From NCBI RefSeq assembly GCF_050337045.1, contig NZ_JAKJSO010000019.1, forward strand, positions 1-64,000: a stretch of 64,000 nucleotides of DNA. Reading direction: 5' to 3'. This stretch comes from Photobacterium kagoshimensis. GTDB lineage: Bacteria; Pseudomonadota; Gammaproteobacteria; Enterobacterales; Vibrionaceae. Both the position numbers and the translations under genes were made by a program. The notes beneath the pieces were generated by a model. The model saw only the letters and a list, made by a program, of their open reading frames with translations, did no database searches and had not been told where the DNA came from. Shown here one piece after another: positions 25,528 to 32,534 of the stretch (positions within the stretch are counted from its first letter, which is position 1; every line of letters starts with the position of its first letter).

Positions 25528-26538
25528 ATGGCTTTTAATCTTCGCAACCGTAACTTCCTAAAATTACTAGACTTCACTCCACGTGAAATTCAACACATGC
25601 TAGAACTAGCCGCTGAGTTGAAAAAAGCGAAATACAACGGTTACGAGCAGCCTCGCCTAACGGGTAAAAACATTGCGCTTATCTTTGAAAAAGCGTCAAC
25701 TCGTACTCGCTGTGCATTTGAAGTTGCTGCATACGACCAAGGCGCTAACGTAACTTACTTAGGCCCATCTGGTTCTCAAATCGGTTACAAAGAATCAATG
25801 AAAGATACAGCACGTGTTCTTGGCCGTATGTACGATGGCATTGAATACCGTGGCTTCGGTCAAGACATCGTTGAAGACCTAGGCGCATACGCTGGTGTTC
25901 CAGTATGGAATGGTCTAACTGACGAATTCCACCCAACTCAAATCCTAGCTGACTTCCTAACTATGCAAGAGCATGGTCGTGGCAAGCAACTACACGAAAT
26001 GACTTTCGCTTACCTAGGTGACGCTCGCAACAACATGGGTAACTCACTAATGGTTGGTGCTGCTAAAATGGGTATGGACATCCGTCTAGTTGCTCCTAAA
26101 GCATTCTGGCCTGAAGAAGCACTTGTTGCTCAGTGTCGTGAAATCGCTGAAGAAACTGGCGCTAAAATCACAATGACTGAAGACGTTCAAGAAGGCGTTA
26201 AAGGTTGTGACTTCCTATACACTGACGTATGGGTATCTATGGGTGAAGCGAAAGAAGCTTGGGCTGCACGTATCGACCTAATGATGCCTTACCAAGTAAA
26301 CATGGACATGATCAAAGCAACTGGCAACCCACATGTTAAATTCATGCACTGCCTACCTGCATTCCACGGTGAAGACACTGTAGTTGGTAAAGAACTAGCT
26401 CAAGAATACCCTATGCTTAAAGACGGCGTAGAAGTGACAGATGAAGTGGTTGAGTCTAAGCACTCTATCGTATTCGACGAAGCTGAAAACCGTATGCACA
26501 CCATCAAAGCAATCATGGTTGCAACACTAGGTCAGTAA
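25528..26538 (+). CDS. argF: ornithine carbamoyltransferase
   Basis: 336 residues. In the arc cluster it works in the catabolic direction (citrulline plus phosphate to ornithine plus carbamoyl phosphate), though the fold also serves biosynthesis. The carbamoyl-phosphate motif FEKASTRTRCAFE, the HPTQ motif and the ornithine-binding HCLPAFHG are present. AAAAGGA precedes the ATG. The arcB name would also fit; anabolic versus catabolic use cannot be read from the sequence. Confidence 0.96.
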   Translation: MAFNLRNRNFLKLLDFTPREIQHMLELAAELKKAKYNGYEQPRLTGKNIALIFEKASTRTRCAFEVAAYDQGANVTYLGPSGSQIGYKESMKDTARVLGRMYDGIEYRGFGQDIVEDLGAYAGVPVWNGLTDEFHPTQILADFLTMQEHGRGKQLHEMTFAYLGDARNNMGNSLMVGAAKMGMDIRLVAPKAFWPEEALVAQCREIAEETGAKITMTEDVQEGVKGCDFLYTDVWVSMGEAKEAWAARIDLMMPYQVNMDMIKATGNPHVKFMHCLPAFHGEDTVVGKELAQEYPMLKDGVEVTDEVVESKHSIVFDEAENRMHTIKAIMVATLGQ

Positions 26539-26588
26539 TCGACTCTCTTGAGTTTTTATTCTGAACGAATAGTAAAGCTCTTATAATT

Positions 26589-26612
26589 AATGCCAACCTT
26601 CGGGTTGGCATT
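26589..26612 (+). terminator. terminator after argF
   Basis: AATGCCAACC, TTCG and GGTTGGCATT form a 10-bp stem with a stable tetraloop; the T-tract after it is short. Confidence 0.8.
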
Positions 26613-26754
26613 TGCATTTATGGTACGGTAAAACTGCATAGCCGCACTGAATGTCCCCCTCCAAAAAAGCTAAATTTTCAGCAAGTTACCCCCTCACCCA
26701 CCCATGAAAAATATGCAGCAAAATATGCATAAACTCCCATTAAATGAATAGTTT

Positions 26755-26770
26755 ACGCAAACGCTTGCGC
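26755..26770. promoter_or_regulatory. PurR-like operator over the pyrBI promoter
   Basis: ACGCAAACGCTTGCGC matches the E. coli PurR consensus ACGCAAACGTTTGCGT at 14 of 16 positions. Its right end overlaps the -35 element of the pyrBI promoter, a repressing position. Confidence 0.65.
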
Positions 26771-26792
26771 TCGCAAAAAATGGGCGTATAAT
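26765..26792 (+). promoter_or_regulatory. pyrBI promoter
   Basis: -35 TTGCGC (26765-26770), a 16-base spacer, and -10 TATAAT (26787-26792, perfect), 32 bases upstream of the leader-peptide start. A TGCATAA motif is at 26726-26732. Confidence 0.8.
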
Positions 26793-26823
26793 CCTTCGCA
26801 ATTTGTCTAAACAGAGATGGAAA

Positions 26824-26928
26824 ATGATGACTATCCTTCAGCAAAATTTGCTAAAGACGCGCCGAAAAATGGCGTTAGTTGCGTTTTTCATTATTTCTGT
26901 TTTTTATAAAAAGAGCCTCCTTTTTTAA
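26824..26928 (+). CDS. pyrL: pyrBI leader peptide PyrL
   Basis: 34-residue leader beginning MMTILQQNLLKTRRKMALVA and ending FYKKSLLF. Its second half is encoded by a T-rich stretch (26883-26909), as in the E. coli pyrBI leader. There, UTP shortage makes RNA polymerase pause while the ribosome closes up and prevents the attenuator from forming. The stop codon lies in the attenuator loop, so translation to the end disrupts the hairpin. It may start at the second ATG. The sequence itself differs from E. coli PyrL; the architecture is the same. Confidence 0.85.
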   Translation: MMTILQQNLLKTRRKMALVAFFIISVFYKKSLLF

Positions 26929-26943
26929 GGGGGCTTTTTTTTG
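26908..26943 (+). terminator. pyrBI attenuator
   Basis: AGCCTCC (26914-26920) pairs with GGGGGCT (26929-26935), extended by A/T pairs, followed by eight T residues (26935-26942). The pyrL stop lies in the loop. Confidence 0.88.
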
Positions 26944-27015
26944 TCTGTTTTTTACTAAGAAAGAGAGCAGACAGTGTTTCGTTCGTATATTGAATCAACA
27001 GAAGGGAAGAGAGCC

Positions 27016-27945
27016 ATGGCGAATTCGCTGTTCCAAAAGCACATCATTTCCATACCGGAATTAAACCGCAGTGAACTAGAACTGATTGTTGAAACGGCTG
27101 GTAAATTGAAAGCAGAGCCAAATCCAGAACTACTGAAAAATAAAGTCGTTGCTAGCTGCTTCTTTGAACCATCAACCCGTACTCGCCTATCATTTGAAAC
27201 GGCAGTACAGCGCCTAGGTGGCACAGTAATTGGTTTCGATAACGGTGGTAATACATCGCTAGCGAAAAAAGGTGAAACGCTGGCTGACTCAGTACAAGTG
27301 ATTTCTTCATACGTTGACGCTTTCGTCATGCGCCACCCACAAGAAGGCGCTGCACGTCTAGCCTCTGAGTTTTCAAACGGTGTGCCTATCGTTAATGGCG
27401 GTGACGGTGCTAACCAACACCCAACACAAACCTTGCTAGACCTGTTCTCTATCTTCGAAACCCAAGGGCGCCTAGACAATCTTAACGTCGCGTTCGTCGG
27501 TGATTTAAAATACGGCCGTACCGTACACTCACTAACACAAGCACTATCGAAGTTCGATAACATCAACTTCTTCTTCGTGGCACCAGAAATCCTAGCGATG
27601 CCTGATTACATCTGCGAAGAATTAGATGAAGCCGGTATCAACTACAGCCTGCACGCCACCATGGAAGAAGTAATTCCTGAGCTAGACGTGCTTTACATGA
27701 CTCGTGTACAAAAAGAGCGTTTCGACGAATCTGAATACGCGCACATGAAAGCGGCTTACATCCTAACAGCACCTATGCTGACCGAAGCGCGCGACAACCT
27801 GAAAGTACTGCACCCACTACCACGTGTGGATGAAATCACAGTCGATGTCGACAAAACGAAGCATGCTTACTACTTCGAGCAAGCAGAGAATGGGGTTTAC
27901 GCCCGTGAAGCCCTACTGGCACTTGTACTAAACGAACAACTTTAA
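27016..27945 (+). CDS. pyrB: aspartate carbamoyltransferase catalytic chain
   Basis: 309 residues, like E. coli PyrB. Condenses carbamoyl phosphate and aspartate, the first committed pyrimidine step. Motifs: CFFEPSTRTRLSFE, KKGET with the mobile-loop Lys, NQHPTQTLLD, and LHPLPRVDEI. ATG 27016 follows GGGAAGAGAGCC; the frame is open upstream into the leader but homologues start with MANSLF. Co-transcribed with pyrI. Confidence 0.98.
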   Translation: MANSLFQKHIISIPELNRSELELIVETAGKLKAEPNPELLKNKVVASCFFEPSTRTRLSFETAVQRLGGTVIGFDNGGNTSLAKKGETLADSVQVISSYVDAFVMRHPQEGAARLASEFSNGVPIVNGGDGANQHPTQTLLDLFSIFETQGRLDNLNVAFVGDLKYGRTVHSLTQALSKFDNINFFFVAPEILAMPDYICEELDEAGINYSLHATMEEVIPELDVLYMTRVQKERFDESEYAHMKAAYILTAPMLTEARDNLKVLHPLPRVDEITVDVDKTKHAYYFEQAENGVYAREALLALVLNEQL

Positions 27946-27961
27946 GCAGGAGAGCGCAGTC

Positions 27962-28426
27962 ATGACTAAAGAAACTCAACTACAGGTTGAAGCAATTAAG
28001 AACGGTACTGTTATCGATCACATTCCTGCGAACGTTGGCATTAAGATTCTTAAATTGTTTCAAATGCACAAAACTAACCAACGTGTCACTGTTGGCTTAA
28101 ACCTGCCGTCTTCGGCACAGGGTGCAAAAGATTTAATTAAAATCGAAAACGTCTTTATCAGTGAAGACCAAGCAAACCAGCTTGCGATGTACGCACCGAA
28201 AGCAACGGTTAACCAAATCGAAAACTACGAAGTCGCGAAGAAACTAAGCCTGACACTGCCAGAGCAAATCAATGCGATTTTCGAGTGTCCGAACAGCAAC
28301 TGTATTACTCACGGTGAGCCTGTTGATAGCAGCTTTAAAGTGATTAATAAAAATGAAGACGTTCAGCTTAAGTGTAAATACTGCGAGAAAGTATTCTCAC
28401 GTGAAATCATGACTGAACGCCGCTAA
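27962..28426 (+). CDS. pyrI: aspartate carbamoyltransferase regulatory chain
   Basis: 154 residues. An N-terminal allosteric domain binds ATP/CTP, and a C-terminal zinc domain contacts PyrB. The four zinc cysteines are visible in CPNSNC and CKYC. AGGAG lies 9 bases upstream; the gap to pyrB is 16 bases. Confidence 0.98.
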   Translation: MTKETQLQVEAIKNGTVIDHIPANVGIKILKLFQMHKTNQRVTVGLNLPSSAQGAKDLIKIENVFISEDQANQLAMYAPKATVNQIENYEVAKKLSLTLPEQINAIFECPNSNCITHGEPVDSSFKVINKNEDVQLKCKYCEKVFSREIMTERR

Positions 28427-28485
28427 GACATTTTTGCATCGCTAAGCCTTGTATTAAGACTTGGCTTTGGTGCTCAAATAACAAG

Positions 28486-28516
28486 AAAGCCTGCTCACAA
28501 ATGAGCAGGCTTTTTT
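28486..28516 (+). terminator. terminator after pyrI
   Basis: AAAGCCTGCTCA and TGAGCAGGCTTT pair over 12 bp around CAAA, followed by T residues. Confidence 0.93.
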
Positions 28517-28642
28517 ATTCTCATTTCTACCGCAACGCCACTTTGTCGCTATGGCTAGTTTGTTAAAAGCAGCCCACGATAACATCAACATCTCGTCTTT
28601 ACGTGCTGGCTGCCCATAACAATAATTTATAGGCGTACGGCA

Positions 28643-29677
28643 ATGGCACAGTTAACTTCACCTACAATCAAACATTACGGCAAAGTCTTGCTTACCACAC
28701 TCTTGGCGATCTCGTTAACACAGTGTATCGCGAGCAATGGCAGCGTCGAACATACTCACTCACATGAAGCCAATAACATGGTGGTGATCGGTGTCCCTAT
28801 GTTGCTGGGAGGCTTTGGCTCTTCGGTGCCCATCAACGAGCAATATCACATCACCGCCAAACATGTTGCACAGCTGTCGTGGGATCTTGATGTTATTCAT
28901 CACCCCTATTGTGATTTATCGTTAGTGCGCTCACGTACCTCGGCAGAAGCTATCCCACAATGGGGGCTGATCTATCCCGATCAAGCAGTCAGTCACCAAG
29001 GACACTCGCTACTAGGCACCACGATAAAAGGCGAAGGCAAATACTTACAAGACGTACTCGATACCAACAGTAAGTGCTTATATTCGTTAAGTGATGCCCC
29101 GAGTATGTCAGGCATGAGCGGCGGCCCTGTTTTTAATGCACAAGGGCAAATCGTTGGGATCACTGTTGCGATCCTCGATAACCCAGAAGATATCCAAAAT
29201 TTACGACAAGCAGAACGGTATACCCAATTTGTTCCTGCAACGTTAATCTTTGATTGGTTAACCCAATTAGGCGTTGATACCGCCTACGCCAGCCCAGATC
29301 TTGCCAACATTCAAGTCGCGCCCTATATCAAACACATTAATACCCCTCACGAATTGCGAGGAAATCGTGCAGAACTAACCGCAACCACTCGTCAACCAAC
29401 ACTCAATCAAATACATAATGATGAAGAAAACACCAGCGCCACCGTCTCTGTTTTCAATCATTACGCCGTCGTACAACACCCTTTAGCTTCGTCGCGCACC
29501 TCTTCGTCACCCAGCGTGCTGACACCACAAATAACAGGGGCTCACGACAGTCAAAGAACAACCACTAATTCACAACAAAAACAGGGAGATAAACCACAAA
29601 AAGAACAAATAAAAGCATTCCCAAAGACAAACAATAAGCTAATGAATGAAATAGGATTTCAACCTACCTATTGGTAG
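28643..29677 (+). CDS. trypsin-like serine protease lipoprotein
   Basis: 344 residues. The N-terminal hydrophobic segment (about 14-27) ends at LTQC, giving a possible lipid-modified Cys28, although Gln before the Cys is unusual. A chymotrypsin-fold catalytic triad is suggested by ITAKHV (His74), the Asp of CDLSLV (Asp91) and MSGMSGGPVF (Ser159). The last ~110 residues are Ser/Thr/Gln-rich and look disordered. His and Asp are only 17 residues apart, shorter than in classical trypsins, so activity is not certain. It lies alone between pyrI and the ArgR paralogue; its role is unknown. Confidence 0.7.
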   Translation: MAQLTSPTIKHYGKVLLTTLLAISLTQCIASNGSVEHTHSHEANNMVVIGVPMLLGGFGSSVPINEQYHITAKHVAQLSWDLDVIHHPYCDLSLVRSRTSAEAIPQWGLIYPDQAVSHQGHSLLGTTIKGEGKYLQDVLDTNSKCLYSLSDAPSMSGMSGGPVFNAQGQIVGITVAILDNPEDIQNLRQAERYTQFVPATLIFDWLTQLGVDTAYASPDLANIQVAPYIKHINTPHELRGNRAELTATTRQPTLNQIHNDEENTSATVSVFNHYAVVQHPLASSRTSSSPSVLTPQITGAHDSQRTTTNSQQKQGDKPQKEQIKAFPKTNNKLMNEIGFQPTYW

Positions 29678-29745
29678 TGCAACCAGTTCATTATTTTGGT
29701 GACTAGGGTCAAACAAACGATACGATCTTACTGGTATGATTCTTG

Positions 29746-29778
29746 TGCAAGATTATGCAAGGCTTGAATAATCTGGCA
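29746..29778. promoter_or_regulatory. paired ARG-box-like sites upstream of the ArgR paralogue
   Basis: TGCAAGATTATGCA (29746-29759) matches the ARG box TGNATWWWWATNCA closely. A second, weaker box TGAATAATCTGGCA begins at 29765. The inner halves also form a 23-bp dyad (GATTATGCAAG / CTTGAATAATC, one mismatch). The tandem layout suits an ArgR hexamer and suggests autoregulation; the 19-bp start-to-start spacing is slightly shorter than the usual 21. Confidence 0.55.
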
Positions 29779-29917
29779 CACAAAATCCCATAACAAATAA
29801 AAGTAACGATTCAGCTCGCTAATGCTGTTGACCTTGCTACACCAACAGACAAACGCTCTGCGCTGAATAGCTACAAGATACGATCTTTGTACCTACTAAA
29901 ATAAAAAGGAGTTGCCC

Positions 29918-30412
29918 GTGAATGGATACGAATTACACGGCGCGCTAGAGTTGAGTGCATCTGACGAAGACATCATGACAGCATGTAAGCGTCTATTGCA
30001 GCAGCAAAGCTTTTCTACCCAAGATGATATTCGCCAAAGCTTGATCGACATGGGTTATACCGATGTCAGCCAATCAACCGTGTCACGCCTGCTTTCACGT
30101 ATGGGCGTAGCCAAAGTACCTAATGCCTATGGCAAAAAGGTCTATTGCTTAACGGTTGAAAACGAACCAGTACAAGTGGGTTCTTCAATCGCATCACAGA
30201 TTGAATTTATCACTCATAACCAACTTGTCGTGGTGGTAAAAACACACCCAGGTGGTGCACAATTGGTAGCGCGCTTAATTGATGTCCAGCCACATGCTGA
30301 AATTCTAGGTACCGTTGGTGGCAACGATACCGTGATGGTGGCACCGAAAGACATCAATCGCATTGATGAGTGTGAGAAAGTGGTCAAAACACGTTTAGGG
30401 ATCCCTGCCTAA
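29918..30412 (+). CDS. ArgR-family regulator, paralogue linked to the arc genes
   Basis: 164 residues with a GTG start at 29918, AAGGAG six bases upstream; a TTG two codons earlier sits directly against the ribosome site. The N-terminal winged helix has SQSTVSRLLSRMGV (about residues 51-64). The C-terminal oligomerisation domain has THPGGAQLVARLID and GTVGGNDTVMV. Canonical ArgR has GDDT at that place and uses both Asp residues for arginine; here it is GNDT (Asn136). The N-terminus is also unlike the usual vibrio ArgR. It is probably a second ArgR regulating arginine catabolism. Confidence 0.85.
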   Translation: MNGYELHGALELSASDEDIMTACKRLLQQQSFSTQDDIRQSLIDMGYTDVSQSTVSRLLSRMGVAKVPNAYGKKVYCLTVENEPVQVGSSIASQIEFITHNQLVVVVKTHPGGAQLVARLIDVQPHAEILGTVGGNDTVMVAPKDINRIDECEKVVKTRLGIPA

Positions 30413-30565
30413 ATTACCTTTCTCGATTGAAAATCTTTGACCTCAAGCAGTGAGAGTTGCTAGCCTCTAGACTCTCAACTGCTCAATACCAAGCAGCCTA
30501 ACGGTGAGTGCAGCATGATGGCATGCCGCTTGGTATTTACTTTGATACTTATTTAAGGATTTTCA

Positions 30566-30952
30566 ATGACTCAAGTTCTACACACCGAACAAGCACCAGC
30601 AGCAATTGGCCCTTACGTACAAGGTGTTGACCTAGGCAACATGGTACTGACTTCAGGTCAGATCCCTGTTAACCCTGAAACAGGCGAAGTAGCAGAAGAC
30701 ATTGCAGCGCAAGCTCGTCAGTCACTAGACAATGTAAAAGCAGTGGTTGAATCTTCAGGTCTTAAAGTGGCTGACATTGTTAAAATGACAGTATTTGTAA
30801 AAGATCTAAACGACTTTGCCGCGGTTAATGAAGTGTATGGTGCATTCTTTGATGAGCACAACGCCCCTTACCCTGCGCGCTCTTGTGTTGAGGTTGCTCG
30901 TCTACCTAAAGACGTGAAAATCGAAATTGAAGCAATTGCGGTTCGTAAGTAA
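30566..30952 (+). CDS. ridA: 2-iminobutanoate/2-iminopropanoate deaminase RidA
   Basis: 128 residues of the YjgF/YER057c/UK114 family. Hydrolyses reactive imines made by PLP enzymes. The motif APYPARSCVEVARLPKDVKIEIEAIA carries the active-site Arg and Glu. It is near pyrBI, as in E. coli, though here the protease and regulator intervene. Confidence 0.96.
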   Translation: MTQVLHTEQAPAAIGPYVQGVDLGNMVLTSGQIPVNPETGEVAEDIAAQARQSLDNVKAVVESSGLKVADIVKMTVFVKDLNDFAAVNEVYGAFFDEHNAPYPARSCVEVARLPKDVKIEIEAIAVRK

Positions 30953-30966
30953 TGCTCAACACTCAT

Positions 30967-30996
30967 AAAAAAAGCTGCCGATGGCAGCTTTTTTTA
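30967..30996. terminator. bidirectional terminator ridA/idi
   Basis: AAAAAAAGCTGCC, GAT and GGCAGCTTTTTTT lie between the convergent genes. Confidence 0.93.
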
Positions 30997-31009
30997 TAAG
31001 TCTAATTAG

Positions 31010-31546
31010 CTATTGCGTCACATGCGCCAATACAAGTTGCCACACTTGTGGAAACCACGCGGTAAAATTAGCAGGCTTGTCCGCTAAAGCGGTAACCAAC
31101 TCAGATTCAGGCCACCAGTGATACGCCATCACTTCATCCTCACTCGGGTTAATATTAACTGGGCCACAGTTAGCAATAAGCACATGATCGAGCTCGTGCT
31201 CTATCAAGCCATTATCAAGCTCTGCACGGTATAAAAATGTGGCGATGTCTTGCAATGGGATAAAATCCGTAATCCCCATCTCTTCATCAAGGCGGCGAAT
31301 AGCCGCAGCAATAAAAGACTCACCTTGGCGAGGGTGCGAACAACAAGTATTGGTCCACAACCCACCACTGTGATACTTCCCTAACGCGCGTTGATGCAGC
31401 AGATACTCTCGCTCTTCTTGACCATCGCGATACAAGAGTACTGAGAATGCTAAGTGCAACTGACCGTCGTAGTGTGCCTGCATTTTCTCTTGTAACCCAA
31501 TCGGCTCACCTGCTGGTGTCACAAGTACCACTTGCTCTTTTTTCAT
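31010..31546 (-). CDS. idi: isopentenyl-diphosphate delta-isomerase, type 1
   Basis: 178-residue Nudix-fold enzyme that interconverts IPP and DMAPP. The active-site Cys is in TNTCCSHP (Cys68/69), metal ligands His71 and the GESFIAAAIRRLDEEMG Nudix-like helix follow, and the catalytic Glu is in IEHELDHVL (Glu116/118). Type 1 Idi is optional in bacteria using the MEP pathway. Confidence 0.94.
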   Translation of the reverse strand: MKKEQVVLVTPAGEPIGLQEKMQAHYDGQLHLAFSVLLYRDGQEEREYLLHQRALGKYHSGGLWTNTCCSHPRQGESFIAAAIRRLDEEMGITDFIPLQDIATFLYRAELDNGLIEHELDHVLIANCGPVNINPSEDEVMAYHWWPESELVTALADKPANFTAWFPQVWQLVLAHVTQ

Positions 31547-31596
31547 ACGACAGCCTTACCAAATCATTACGTCTATTTTTTATTTTAAAACAAAAG

Positions 31597-31626
31597 AAAA
31601 AGGACAAGCTAAAAGCTCATCCTTTT
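31597..31626 (-). terminator. terminator after plsC
   Basis: On the minus strand AAAAGGA and TCCTTTTT pair, with AGCTTTTAGCT inside, and further T residues follow. Confidence 0.7.
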
Positions 31627-31648
31627 CATTGTACAGAGACAAAACAGC

Positions 31649-32371
31649 TTATGCGGTGCGCTGTGCAACCTCAGCATTCAACTGTTCAAGCTTGTCTTTC
31701 ATTTGATTACGACAAGACTCAGATAAGCCACGTACATCTTCTTTGGTCAAACCGTCAGTCGACACTGGCGCCATAACTTCAACAATCACGACACCATTAT
31801 CCCAACGGTTCAGCTTCACGTTTTCCGTCGAGCTACACACAATAGGGACCACAGGTACATTTGCACCAATAGCAGCATGAAAAGCCCCCGTCTTAAATGG
31901 CAATAAACCACGACCACGAGAGCGTGTGCCTTCAGGGAACATCCATACCGATACATTACGTTGTTTGATCTTTTCAACGATCTGGCCAATGGTACCGACC
32001 GCTTTGCTGCGGTTGGCACGGTCAATCAAAATATTACCGGTGATCCAGTACAGCTGACCGAACAAAGGCATCCACACCAAGCTCTTTTTACCGACCGTCA
32101 CGGTGCGTGGCATGATAGCGCCAGAGACAGTAAACAGATCGTAGTTATTTTGATGGTTTGCTATATATACGCTGGAGCCCACACCTTCAGCGCCATCAGC
32201 ATAGCGAACTTCAAGTTTGATCCCTAAGATACGTGCCATTTTGCTAAATTGGCGGCCACAGGTATATACGTGTGTCGGATTACGAGGGCTTAATAGGCAA
32301 TAGCCACAGCCAAATACAAACATGAGTACGGCAAAAAGTGCCATGGCAATCATGCGGAACAACAATATCAT
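31649..32371 (-). CDS. plsC: 1-acylglycerol-3-phosphate O-acyltransferase PlsC
   Basis: 240 residues. Makes phosphatidic acid at the inner membrane. One TM segment (residues 5-25), the catalytic NHQNNYD (His73, Asp78) and FPEGTRSRG (145-153) are visible. ATG 32371 follows GAGGAGATATCA; the open frame upstream is not coding. It lies after parC, separated by a terminator. Confidence 0.95.
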   Translation of the reverse strand: MILLFRMIAMALFAVLMFVFGCGYCLLSPRNPTHVYTCGRQFSKMARILGIKLEVRYADGAEGVGSSVYIANHQNNYDLFTVSGAIMPRTVTVGKKSLVWMPLFGQLYWITGNILIDRANRSKAVGTIGQIVEKIKQRNVSVWMFPEGTRSRGRGLLPFKTGAFHAAIGANVPVVPIVCSSTENVKLNRWDNGVVIVEVMAPVSTDGLTKEDVRGLSESCRNQMKDKLEQLNAEVAQRTA

Positions 32372-32450
32372 TGATATCTCCTCAGCGTACAAGCGTTCGC
32401 TAGTATACTTAGGCAACAGGAAATTACACCTTCTTTTCAGTATCAATCAG

Positions 32451-32483
32451 AAAAAACAAAGCCCTCATCACTGAGGGCTTTAT
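32451..32483 (-). terminator. terminator after parC
   Basis: On the minus strand AAAGCCCTCA, GTGA and TGAGGGCTTT are followed by G and TTTTTT. Confidence 0.93.
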
Positions 32484-32534
32484 GACTGTTCTAGTACGAG
32501 TCGCTAGGTGCGATGTATTACACCGTACACAATA

